This document shows, in pieces, positions 49,025-57,149 of a stretch of DNA of 64,000 bases (position 1 is its first letter; every line of letters begins with the position of its first letter). The DNA is from Micromonospora craniellae (GTDB lineage: Bacteria; Actinomycetota; Actinomycetes; Mycobacteriales; Micromonosporaceae). Position numbers and translations under genes: made by a program. Location: positions 2,046,001 through 2,110,000 of the forward strand of contig NZ_CP061725.1 in NCBI RefSeq assembly GCF_014764405.1. The letters run 5' to 3'. The notes under the pieces were generated by a model that saw only the letters and a list, made by a program, of their open reading frames with translations, made no database searches and was not told the DNA's origin.

Positions 49025-50467
49025 TCAGGACAGTTCGGCACCGGGCTCCTTCGTCGGCCGCACCGAGATCGACCAGCGGGACGGGGTCACCTCACCGAGA
49101 ACCACCGGCACCTGCACACCGGCCGTCCGCAACTCGCGGGCCACCCGTCCATCTCCGTTGGCGAGCCGGGCGCACACCACGATGCCCGGAGTCGGCGACG
49201 GCTCCACGTCGGACAGTTGTTCCGCACGGTTGCACCCGTTCGGGAGGGAGTCGCCGAGGATGTCCCCGACCACCGTCACCTCGTTGCCGTCGGCCAGGGC
49301 CTGCCGGATCAGCCGTCGGGCGTACCGCTGCCCGTCGGGCAGGCTGCCGGCGACGGTCAGCACGTCCGGGCAACGGACCAGGTCGACGTAGAGCCGCCAG
49401 CCGTCGCGGTCGCCGAGTAGCAGCGGCAGGGTCGCCGCCGGTGGCGCCTCGCCGGGGCCGTACCAGCCGAACGGCGCCGCCGCAGCGTCCCGGGCCCCGT
49501 TCAGGGACACGCTCAGGTCGAGCCCCTCGGCTCGCAGGTCGGCGCTCAGCTCGGCGTCGCCGACCTCCGGCCGACTCCTACCGGCGGACGACTCCGGCAG
49601 GTGCGGCACCGGAGGTGACGGCGTCGGCGTCCGGCGCGGCAGTTCGAGGGAGGGCGGTCCCACCGGCCGCAGCCGATCGCCCAGCGACGGCCGCACCGGC
49701 CGCTCGGGCGGGGTGGGCCGGTCCGGCGCCGTCGGCCATTCCGGCCGCTCGGGCGTCGTCGGCGGGAGGTGCGGAGTCCGTGACGTGGCGGTCGCCGGGT
49801 ACGGGTCCATCACCGGTGGCGCGGAGGAGTGTGCCCCGGCCAGGACGAGTTCGCGGTCGGCGTCGGCGGGCGGCAGGCCGGACCGCCCCGGGTGGCCGTG
49901 CACCGGTGGTACGTCCGACGGCGACGGCGGGTCCGACAGCGGCAGCGGGTCATTCACCTGCCGCGCCGTGTCCTGTCGCGCACCACGTCCACCGCGCAGC
50001 ACTGCCACCGCCACCGCGAACAGCATGACGGCCGCGAACACCCCGATGGCCTCGAAGATGGGGGCGCCCTGCCGCCCCGGAGTAGCCAGGTCCCGAGTAG
50101 GCGGTGGTGCCGCCTGGGTCGCCACCGGGTACTCGTCGTACACGCCGGGGCCGCTGGCGTCGGCGGGCAGCGTCAGAATCCAGCCGGGTTTCAGGACCAT
50201 CGGGTCGGTCAGCTGCCCACCGTCCGGCTGCGGACGGCCCCTGGTCAGCTCGAAGATCTCCAGGTGCCGCCGGCCGGTGCCGAGGGTACGGGCGGCGATC
50301 TCGTACAGCGACTCGCGCTGGCCGGCGACCGGTTCACCGACGACGTAGTACTTGGACCCGGCCGGGGCGGTCGGCGTGTCGGCCGGGGCGGCGTGGACCG
50401 GCCCGACCGGCCCGATCACGGCCAGGGCGGTGAGGCACACCACGACGATCCGGCGTAGCCCTCGCAC
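49025..50467 (-). CDS. LysM-like membrane protein of the T7SS-like locus
   Basis: 480 residues: signal peptide (1-27, LRRIVVVCLTALAVIGPVG), a LysM-like domain (about 38-105, SKYYVVGEPVAGQRESLYEI) closely similar to that of the pseudo-mycosin, a membrane helix (about 131-152), a long Pro-rich region (about 160-320), and a C-terminal globular domain (about 330-475) with GWRLYVDLVRCPDVLTVAG and NEVTVVGDILGDSL. GTG at 50467 follows GGAGGGG by five bases and gives a clean signal peptide; a longer start at 50527 has no ribosome site. It is convergent with the luxR-type gene. It may anchor the system to the cell wall; that is inference. Confidence 0.8.
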   Translation of the reverse strand: MRGLRRIVVVCLTALAVIGPVGPVHAAPADTPTAPAGSKYYVVGEPVAGQRESLYEIAARTLGTGRRHLEIFELTRGRPQPDGGQLTDPMVLKPGWILTLPADASGPGVYDEYPVATQAAPPPTRDLATPGRQGAPIFEAIGVFAAVMLFAVAVAVLRGGRGARQDTARQVNDPLPLSDPPSPSDVPPVHGHPGRSGLPPADADRELVLAGAHSSAPPVMDPYPATATSRTPHLPPTTPERPEWPTAPDRPTPPERPVRPSLGDRLRPVGPPSLELPRRTPTPSPPVPHLPESSAGRSRPEVGDAELSADLRAEGLDLSVSLNGARDAAAAPFGWYGPGEAPPAATLPLLLGDRDGWRLYVDLVRCPDVLTVAGSLPDGQRYARRLIRQALADGNEVTVVGDILGDSLPNGCNRAEQLSDVEPSPTPGIVVCARLANGDGRVARELRTAGVQVPVVLGEVTPSRWSISVRPTKEPGAELS

Positions 50468-50507
50468 TGTTCCCCTCCACTTCCGACTCACTGGCTGCCG
50501 ACGGTCG

Positions 50508-51209
50508 TCACCGGCCGCAGGTGGCACGTACGGCGGAAACCGCGAGCCGGGCGTCTGCGGCTCCCGCCGCCCGCGCCGTCACCCGTACCGCCAACTCGTT
50601 GGTGCGCAGCGGGAACGCGCCGACATCCACCCAGCGCCCGGTGTTCTGCGCCTGGTTGACCTCGAACTCGGCGTACCCGACACCGCCGCGCCCGGCCAGC
50701 ACCTCGTAGCGGACGCTGGTCACCCAGGTACCGGCAGCGGACGGATCGCGCGGCACGTACACCTCGACGCGGCACTGCCCGCCGGTGGACGGGACGAACC
50801 ACCACTGGGCGTACTGGCCAGCGTCGTTGCTGATCGGCAGGGTCTGGAAGGTGCCCCTACAGCCGCCCTCGGCCCAACCGCCGCCGGCCACCGTACGCCA
50901 CTGGTCGGTCCGTCCCTGCACGTCGAACCCGTGCTCGTTGGTGCCGTCGCAGCCCCAGCCCGCGACCGCCGTGTAGCCCGGGTCCGTCGCCCCGGCCTTG
51001 GAGCGCGGGCTGATGAGCTGCCAGAAGACGCCCACGACCAGTGAGAGCAGCACACACACCGCGGTCACCGTGATCAGCGTCGGCAGCCTGACCGACAACC
51101 GGTCACTGGCCGGCTTCGACCCGGCATGCTCGACGAACGCGGCGACGAAGTCCGACCGCCACCGCACCGCCCGCCGGGCCGGAGTCTGTGTCGCCTCGGT
51201 GGGGTCCAC
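50508..51209 (-). CDS. Membrane-anchored hypothetical protein (233 aa)
   Basis: One membrane helix (about residues 45-66, LITVTAVCVLLSLVVGVFWQ) follows a basic cytosolic N-terminus. The extracytoplasmic domain contains four Cys at regular positions (WGCDGTNEHG, GGCRGTFQTL, GGQCRVEVYV and near the end RATCGR), which suggests two disulphides in a beta-sandwich, carbohydrate-binding-like fold (GYAEFEVNQAQNTGRWVDVG). Function is unknown. It lies nine bases after the YbaB-like gene and 40 bases before the LysM-like gene, so the three form an operon. Confidence 0.75.
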   Translation of the reverse strand: MDPTEATQTPARRAVRWRSDFVAAFVEHAGSKPASDRLSVRLPTLITVTAVCVLLSLVVGVFWQLISPRSKAGATDPGYTAVAGWGCDGTNEHGFDVQGRTDQWRTVAGGGWAEGGCRGTFQTLPISNDAGQYAQWWFVPSTGGQCRVEVYVPRDPSAAGTWVTSVRYEVLAGRGGVGYAEFEVNQAQNTGRWVDVGAFPLRTNELAVRVTARAAGAADARLAVSAVRATCGR

Positions 51210-51218
51210 GATCGGTCG

Positions 51219-51533
51219 CTACCCGGCCAGCCTGTTGATCGACTCGGTCAGCAGCGTCATCCGCTCGGAAGCCTGTACGCGCAACTGCTCGGCCCCGTCC
51301 CGCAGCGCCGCCAACACCAGGTCGGCCAGCTCGTCCGCGTCACAGGACTCCATCAGCTGCGGGTCGATGTACACCGCCTGGTAATCGCTGTCGGCCACAG
51401 TGACCGTCACGCCCCCGCCGGCGGCGGACCCGACGACCTCGCTTTTGCTCATCGACTGCGCCAGTTCGGCGACCTCGTGCTCGATCGCCTGGGTCCGAGC
51501 CAACAGCCCGCTGAAATCCGCCTGCCCGCTCAC
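51219..51533 (-). CDS. YbaB/EbfC-like small protein
   Basis: 104 residues with the YbaB/EbfC-type pattern: an N-terminal amphipathic helix (SGLLARTQAIEHEVAELAQS), a beta-hairpin (VTVTVADSDYQAVYIDPQLM) and a C-terminal helix (DELADLVLAALRDGAEQLRV). Such proteins bind DNA, but divergent copies are common in actinobacterial T7SS loci, where their role is unclear. GTG 51533 (or the adjacent GTG at 51536) follows GAAGGGG; a longer ATG start has no support. Confidence 0.75.
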   Translation of the reverse strand: MSGQADFSGLLARTQAIEHEVAELAQSMSKSEVVGSAAGGGVTVTVADSDYQAVYIDPQLMESCDADELADLVLAALRDGAEQLRVQASERMTLLTESINRLAG

Positions 51534-51753
51534 CACACCAGCCCCTTCCTCACCGATCCGCGTCCACCCGGCCGCACACGGCCGTATGAACGATGGCCCC
51601 AGCCTCGCAGGCCGCACGGAGCACCCGGTAGTCCCTCATCCGGCCCCCAGTCCGGCAAGGCATGCCATCGCCTGCTTCCCCAGAGGACACGCCGACGTCC
51701 CGGAACGGGGACGTCACTCCTCCCCCCTCGCCCGAACCGTCGATCCGACACCT

Positions 51754-51987
51754 TCAGTACGCCTCCTGCCCGAGGTAGGCGCTGTAGTGCGTGTCGGTCA
51801 GGCCGGCTTCCTCAGCCACTTCCCGCCGGGCTGCCCGAAGTGGTGCCTCGTCTGGTTCGAGGCGACCCTTCGGAGCGACGGTCTGCCGCTCGCCGGTCCT
51901 ACGGACCTGATCGAGCAACAGGAAGTCCGGCTTCCGCAGATCGCCGGCGGTGACGACGGCCCCAGCAGAGGCGTATCGACGGATCAT
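51754..51987 (-). CDS. Truncated Nudix hydrolase
   Basis: 77 residues. A complete Nudix box is present, with a Gly, then REVAEEAGL, in the arrangement Gly-x5-Glu-x7-REVxEExGL, preceded by the usual first strands (SAGAVVTAGD). The frame stops at TGA right after LGQEAY, where Nudix proteins normally continue for 60-80 more residues. I find no continuation in another frame, so the C-terminus has been lost. The start ATG 51987 has GGGAGG eight bases upstream. Likely inactive or a decaying gene at the edge of the accessory region. Confidence 0.7.
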   Translation of the reverse strand: MIRRYASAGAVVTAGDLRKPDFLLLDQVRRTGERQTVAPKGRLEPDEAPLRAARREVAEEAGLTDTHYSAYLGQEAY

Positions 51988-52122
51988 GGCTGGGTGCCTC
52001 CCGCAGTCTCCGAAGAAGGACTCGGTGCCCCCGTCCGGGGTCGTCGATCACGACAAGTTGCCCGCTATCGGACTCAACTCGAACTCGGGTCTGAGGTACC
52101 GCCCGAGCGTGGTCGTCAGCGT

Positions 52123-52566
52123 TCAGATGCCGGTGATGCCGTAGTTGTCCCACCACGCGCGGCGGTGTGTGCGGAGAGTTCCGGCGAGTCGAGTCAACAG
52201 GAGCGAGTTGCCGTTCAGTACCAACGCGGCGTCCTCGGGTCGGCTGGCGAGCACGCGGGCTACGGCCGTGACCATGTGTGGTGTCGCGGTGCGCAGGGCG
52301 TCGTCCTTGGGCATGTGGAAGACGATGTTGACGTAGGTGTCGGGTTCCCACTCCCACTGGGAGCCGTCTTCGTCTTCGGCGTCGAAGTAGCCGTTGCTGC
52401 CTCCACAGATGCTGAGGCTGTACCCGGACGTGTCCGCCAAGTCCGCGCTCAGCAGGCGGGGATAGCCGGGTCGGAGCGACTCCTCGACGCCTTCTGGGGC
52501 GGCGAGTTCGGCCACCTGTTCCAGCGGTATGGCGCCTGCCAGTGTCAGTCGGTACTCGATAGCCAC
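52123..52566 (-). CDS. Hypothetical protein, possibly SitI3-like immunity protein
   Basis: 147 residues starting MAIEYRLTLAGAIPLEQVAE, then a mixed alpha/beta domain with SADLADTSGYSLSICGGSNG and DTYVNIVFHMPKDDALRTA. This pattern reminds me of SitI3-family proteins, known as immunity partners of secreted toxins in Myxococcus. That is recollection and weak. No toxin gene is adjacent, so it could be an orphan immunity gene. No signal peptide or membrane segment. Confidence 0.6.
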   Translation of the reverse strand: MAIEYRLTLAGAIPLEQVAELAAPEGVEESLRPGYPRLLSADLADTSGYSLSICGGSNGYFDAEDEDGSQWEWEPDTYVNIVFHMPKDDALRTATPHMVTAVARVLASRPEDAALVLNGNSLLLTRLAGTLRTHRRAWWDNYGITGI

Positions 52567-52800
52567 CTGCTGCCTGCCCTCTCAGTCTCGCCGGACGAGT
52601 TGAATGATCTCACCGCTGCGGGTCACCGCCGTAAGTTCCTTGAGCTGGTGAATCGGCCAGCCGTCGACTGCTTCTGCTGGGGGCGCCAGCAGAAATGTAT
52701 CGACTCGGGTCTGAGGAGTTTGGCAGTGGGATGCAACATCGTTCGATAAGCTGACCGAGCGGAACCTGTCAAGTCAACTGAGACAATTTCTTGATTTTGT

Positions 52801-53817
52801 TTAGCTTTGTGCTGGTGGAAGAGGGGCTCCGGCCGAGGTCACGGCCTGTTCCGGGTGGCTGTTGTCGGGTTTGTTGATCCATGCCCGGTCCGGTAGCTGG
52901 GGTGGTTGGGGACGGCGGCGTCCGAACCGTTCGGGATGTGCGGCCCAGGCGGCGTCGAGGGTGCGTTGCCGCTGTTCACGGATCTGTCCGGCGGTGCCGT
53001 GGTGGACCGATGCCGGGGTGTGCAGGCCGATCCCGGAGTGCCGGTGTTCGTGGTTGTAGTAGCTGTAGAACGCTTCGCAGTGCTGTCGGGCGTGCTGGAT
53101 CGATCCGAACCGCTCTGGGAACGTGGGGTCGTACTTGAGTGTCTTGAAGCTGGCCTCGATGTACGGGTTGTCGTTGGAGGTCTTGGGCCGGCTGTGGCTG
53201 CGGCCGATTTTGAGATCGGTCAGCAGCTGGGTGACGGTCTTGCTGGTCATCGCGGCGCCGCGGTCGGCGTGCACGGTCAGCTGATCGGGGTTCACGCGTT
53301 CGCGGGCGGCGGCGTCGGCGATCAGCGCTTCGGCGAGTTGGCCGTCCTCGTGGGCGGCGACCATGTGCCCGACGACGTAGCGGGACCAGATGTCGATCAC
53401 CGTGTAAAGGTGGAACCAGACGCCCTTGACCGGGCCGCGCAGCTTCGTGATGTCCCACGACCACACCTGATTCGCGGCGTCGGCGACCAGTTCGGGTTTG
53501 GTCCGGGCCGGATGGGTGGCCTGGCTGCGGCGTTCGCCGGTCTGCCCGGCGGCCCGCAGAATCCGGTACATCGTGGACTCCGAGCACCACCAGCGGCCCT
53601 CGTCGAGTTCGCGGGCCCACACCTGCGCCGGGGCCAGATCCACGTATGGCGGGCTGTTGAGCAGGTCCAGGACCTGCCGGCGTTCAGGCTCGGTCAGCGC
53701 GGACGGCGGCGGCTTACGCGGTGCTCTCGGCCGGGAGACCAGCGGCGGGGCACTACGGCGATACAGCGTCGCCCTGGACAGGCCGGTCAGCCGGCACGCG
53801 GGCGCGATGCCCCACAA
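52801..53817 (-). CDS. IS3-family transposase OrfB (DDE domain)
   Basis: 338 residues. An N-terminal HTH_21-like region is followed by an rve integrase core with Asp in WSWDITKLRGPVKGVW, Asp in TVHADRGAAMTSK (usually H-S-D-R-G) and Glu in NPYIEASFKTLKYD. The coding frame starts upstream of the TTG at 53817, overlapping orfA's end in the -1 frame (reading DAELVLAEAQAALTPLWGI), so it is probably made as an OrfAB fusion by programmed frameshifting, as in other IS3 elements. Confidence 0.9.
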   Translation of the reverse strand: MWGIAPACRLTGLSRATLYRRSAPPLVSRPRAPRKPPPSALTEPERRQVLDLLNSPPYVDLAPAQVWARELDEGRWWCSESTMYRILRAAGQTGERRSQATHPARTKPELVADAANQVWSWDITKLRGPVKGVWFHLYTVIDIWSRYVVGHMVAAHEDGQLAEALIADAAARERVNPDQLTVHADRGAAMTSKTVTQLLTDLKIGRSHSRPKTSNDNPYIEASFKTLKYDPTFPERFGSIQHARQHCEAFYSYYNHEHRHSGIGLHTPASVHHGTAGQIREQRQRTLDAAWAAHPERFGRRRPQPPQLPDRAWINKPDNSHPEQAVTSAGAPLPPAQS

Positions 53818-53822
53818 CGGCG

Positions 53823-54254
53823 TCAGCGCCGCCTGCGCCTCGGCGAGGACGAGTTCGGCATCGCCACGGCATCCGCGCTCTCGGAGAGCAGTTCCAAGAG
53901 CGCGTGAGCTTTTCCCATGATCGACAACGCGGTCTGGGTCTTGTTCAACTCGGCCTGCAGGCGGGCGTTCTCCCGCTGAAGACGGGAAAGTTCAGCGTTC
54001 TCGGCCTTCTTCGCCGCCCGCGCAGCCGATTGCCGCCGGTCCGTCAGGCCGGCCGCGGCTCCGGCATCCCGCGCCTTGCGCCAGTCGAGAAGGTGTGAAC
54101 CGTACAGCCGTTCCCGGCGCAGAATCGCCCCGCGAGCCGCCGCATCCGGCGCCGACTCGTACTCGTCCAGAATCCTCGCCTTGAACTCCGCGGTGAATGT
54201 CCGCCGCTGGGGCCGGGCGTCCGGATCCAGACTCTCATGGGGCCTCGACGTCAT
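53823..54254 (-). CDS. IS3-family OrfA (helix-turn-helix)
   Basis: 143 residues. The N-terminal HTH (RRTFTAEFKARILDEYESAP, then RERLYGSHLLDWRKAR) is followed by a leucine-zipper-like coiled coil (AELSRLQRENARLQAELNKT). It binds the terminal repeats in IS3 elements. Its stop lies inside the overlapping start region of orfB. Confidence 0.88.
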   Translation of the reverse strand: MTSRPHESLDPDARPQRRTFTAEFKARILDEYESAPDAAARGAILRRERLYGSHLLDWRKARDAGAAAGLTDRRQSAARAAKKAENAELSRLQRENARLQAELNKTQTALSIMGKAHALLELLSESADAVAMPNSSSPRRRRR

Positions 54255-54377
54255 GCTGATGTGCTCTCCTCAGGGCCGTCCAGGAAGAGTATCCCCTGGT
54301 AGACGGGCTGTCTCACATCAGCGTGACAGGGAGGGGAGTCGAGGTTCTGGCGGCGCTGGTTCTGGCCTAGACAAGCC

Positions 54378-55842
54378 TCACATGACGTGGGCAAGTCCGG
54401 CCGGCCCGGCCTCGGTGGGCATGCGACCGTGATTGGGCTGCTGGACTCGAAGGAACTGGGCGAGATCAGCGATTCGCCGCAGTGGGTCGAGGTCCGGCGG
54501 CAGCAGGACGTCGTCACTGAGTAGCTGGGATACCGCGTTCCGGACGGCGGTGTGTAGCGGTGAGTCGTCAACGACTGTGTCGTGCACGAGGAGTCCGTCT
54601 CGGTGCGCCGTGACCCGGTGCTGGTTGCGATCGAGTTGCCAGCCATCGGGGGCGGTGACGGGATCGAGGTGTGCGACGAAGCGGGTTCGCCCGGCACGGA
54701 CACTGATGTGGCGGTGCCTGTCGTCGGATGGCCTGCGGTTGCGCAACCATCGATCTTGGCCGCTTGGGCCAACTCTGGGGGTGCTTCCAAGGATCACGGT
54801 GGAGCCGGTGATGGTGGTGGCGAGCTCGAGGCCGATGTGACGGTTGTCGACGACGATGTTCGTTCTCTCGGTGAGTGCCGAGACGAACGTGTGCGGATCG
54901 TAGGTGGCGGTCAACTCGCTGCGGTGCGGGGCGCTGGCAAGGTAGGTTGCCCAGGCATTCGAGGGTAGGAGGTGGCGTAGTGCTGCGAGCATATGCAGCC
55001 ACTCGTAGCCGAGTACTCCGTAGGAGCGGTCAACGAAGCGTCCGTGAGCTATGTCGACGGCGCGGTTCTTGCTGAACGTGATCCCGATATGGTCCAAGCT
55101 CGAGTGCGGCTCGAGTTCTCCGATGAGTCGTCGTAGCACTTCGATCGCTCGGCTGTACCGGTACTGGTCGACGACGACCAGCCGGGCGTTGCTGTGGCTG
55201 GACAGAAGAGCAGTCAGGTCGGCGATCTCGTGGCCTTGGCAGGCTGGCTTTTCGAGCAGAACTCGTGCCTGCGGGTCTCGCTCTAGGATCGCTCGAAGAA
55301 CTGGAAGGTGGTCGGCTGTGGGGCAGCACACGGACCACAGCGCTACGGACGACCCCACGACGTCGGGCAGCTCGTCGACGCCGGCGGTAAAGCTCCGGAA
55401 ACCTTTCGGGAGGTCTTGGTGCTTGGGATCGAGGATGGTCAGTGATGCCCCCGCCTCGGCGAGGATCTCCGCGTGAAGTCGTCCGGCAACGCCGTAGCCG
55501 ATCACGCAGGCCCTCAGCCCGTTGACATCAGGGCTGTGCCGAGGACGGGGCTCGTCGGCGGTAGGCGATTCGTTGTTCGGTGTGGTGGCGAGGTAGGTGT
55601 CGTAGTACGCCTCATATAGGCCCGAGGCCCGAATGACGTGGTCGACAACCTCGACGTGTACGCCCGGTGCGAGTTGGCTGGCGTTCTGGCACAACCATCC
55701 AGCAGCGATGAGGGTGCCAGCCCGGTAGGCGTCATAGCCCTGGTTGGGAATGGCGTCGGCCTCGAACAGGTTGAGGGAGCGACCGTCCCCGAGGACGGTG
55801 TACGTGCCGTGCGCCGTCGAGACGGTAGCGGCGACCAACCCC
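54378..55842 (-). pseudogene. Gfo/Idh/MocA dehydrogenase domain, 3' part of frameshifted fusion
   Basis: The first ~95 residues of this frame (starting LVAATVSTAHGTYTVLGDGR) are the missing C-terminus of the SAH-hydrolase-like protein encoded just upstream in another frame. A Pro-rich linker follows, then a Gfo/Idh/MocA oxidoreductase with a Rossmann motif VIGYGVAGRLHAEIL and the EKP signature VLLEKPACQG. There is no start codon at the head of the Gfo/Idh domain, so it was made as a fusion. One extra G in the run at 55839-55842 separates the frames. The 3' end lies 48 bases from the IS3 element. Confidence 0.7.
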
Positions 55843-57114
55843 GGGTACGAGCGTCGCGGTTCGGGCGTAGTGGGGTGCGGCGAGCAGGCTGAAATCCTTG
55901 GTGGCGAAGGGTGCAAAGAAGACATCGTCCGGCATGAGAGCCAGGTCATTGGCGGTGATGGCCTGGTCGCCGGTGGTACCGACGACCAGGAACGGCGGTG
56001 CGGCGCGTAGCGCGTCTGCTACGCAGCGGTGGGTTGGATATGCGCCTTCGGCAGCGGTGATGAGGGCGAGCGGGTCGGTGTCGGTCACGTGGACCTGGGC
56101 GCCTTGAGATCGGAGTGAGGCGGCGAGACGGGAGCCAAGCTCGCCGAACCCGACCATGAGCACAGTTCGTCCACTGAGTTTGTGGGCGGCGAGGAGCGCG
56201 CGGAGACGCCGGGCGCAGGAGTCGGCGATCTCTGGGTAGCCGAGCCGAGTCTTGAGTCCGGACCGGGCGAGGTTGAGAACCGGGATCGTCAGCGGTCCCG
56301 CGCTGGCGATGCGCTTGAGCCCGGACACGGTCAGTTCGATGACGGCGTCGACGCGCCGCAAGGTGTTGTCGCCGCCGTAGCCCTGTGCGATAAGGCCGCC
56401 GTCGTCGATGACGAGCACGCGGCGTCCCTCGTTGTGGGCGTCGTCGATGAAGGTGTCGAGACTGGCTCGCGCAGCCGCTAGTTCCTTCTCGTGGTCGGCG
56501 GATGCGTTGACTGCGGTGTTGTCCAAAGCGCCGCTGGCAATGCCATGGGCGAGCAGCGTTGCGTGGATGCGGTCGCGGCGGTGGGTGCGATCGCCCTTGT
56601 TGAGGGCGTAGATCCAGCGGGCGGGAATCCCGGCGTGGTGGATGCCGAGGATGAACCCAAGGGTGTTCTCGACGTAGTGGTCGCGGAAGATCATGGCCCA
56701 GCTCTCGACGCCGAGATTGCAGGTCGCATACCGGCTCACGAGAGGTAGATGGGCACGGATGCGGTCAAGTTCTCCGGTTGAGTGGCGACGCAGCCGCAAT
56801 TTCAGGTCGTGGAGAAGTGCCGCCTCCGCAGGGTCGGCGGCGGTGGCATCGATCAGGATCTCCAGGTGCGTTTCGGGCTCTAGGTTGTGGGTCTGGGCAT
56901 CCGGAGCGGGCGGGAGGTGGACGCGCCAGCGGACGTTGATGTCGCCGTGTCGGCCGGCGATGACGGCCATGTCGGGATGGAAATGGGTGAGGCGTAGGTC
57001 CCACCCGGCGGCGATCTGCTCCAGCGCCGAACGCAGATCGTTTGGGGTGAGTGGCCCGTACAGCACGTGCCAGCTCGGACCGTGCGGAGGGTTCTCGATG
57101 GTCGGGGCAGTCAT
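55732..57114 (-). CDS. SAH-hydrolase-like NAD-binding protein, 5' part of frameshifted fusion
   Basis: An N-terminal unknown domain (about 1-100) is followed by an adenosylhomocysteinase-like body: VLVIDDGGLIAQGYGGDN near 230 and the NAD-binding VLMVGFGELGSRLAASL near 320. The meaningful frame ends at HYARTATLVPG; after that this frame is nonsense, while the -1 frame continues with LVAATVSTAHGTYTVLGDGR. Removing one G of the GGGG run (minus strand, 55839-55842) restores a single protein of roughly 900 residues fused to the Gfo/Idh domain. It may be a true mutation, a sequencing error or, less likely, programmed frameshifting. It probably acts on a nucleoside or cyclitol-type substrate, but this is only inferred from neighbours. 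Confidence 0.72.
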   Translation of the reverse strand: MTAPTIENPPHGPSWHVLYGPLTPNDLRSALEQIAAGWDLRLTHFHPDMAVIAGRHGDINVRWRVHLPPAPDAQTHNLEPETHLEILIDATAADPAEAALLHDLKLRLRRHSTGELDRIRAHLPLVSRYATCNLGVESWAMIFRDHYVENTLGFILGIHHAGIPARWIYALNKGDRTHRRDRIHATLLAHGIASGALDNTAVNASADHEKELAAARASLDTFIDDAHNEGRRVLVIDDGGLIAQGYGGDNTLRRVDAVIELTVSGLKRIASAGPLTIPVLNLARSGLKTRLGYPEIADSCARRLRALLAAHKLSGRTVLMVGFGELGSRLAASLRSQGAQVHVTDTDPLALITAAEGAYPTHRCVADALRAAPPFLVVGTTGDQAITANDLALMPDDVFFAPFATKDFSLLAAPHYARTATLVPGVGRRYRLDGARHVHRPRGRSLPQPVRGRRHSQPGL

Positions 57115-57149
57115 GATTTCCCTCGCTCTTCGCGCGGAGATGCGTGGTG

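Larger units (their letters stand above)
52765..54330 (-). mobile_element. Complete IS3-family insertion sequence (~1.57 kb)
   Basis: It contains two overlapping frames, orfA and orfB. Imperfect terminal inverted repeats bound it: CCTGTCAAGTCAACTGAGAC starting at 52765, against TCTCACATCAGCGTGACAGG ending at 54330. Matches are concentrated at both repeat ends (CCTGTCA and TGAGACA). I see no clear target duplication, so the exact end bases are approximate. Both frames look intact and the DDE residues are present, so it may still be active. Confidence 0.8.

Noticed and set aside
52567..52764. Possible gene between the SitI3-like gene and the IS3 element
   Set aside because: A plus-strand frame is open here but has no start, no ribosome site and no recognisable product; I treat it as non-coding.
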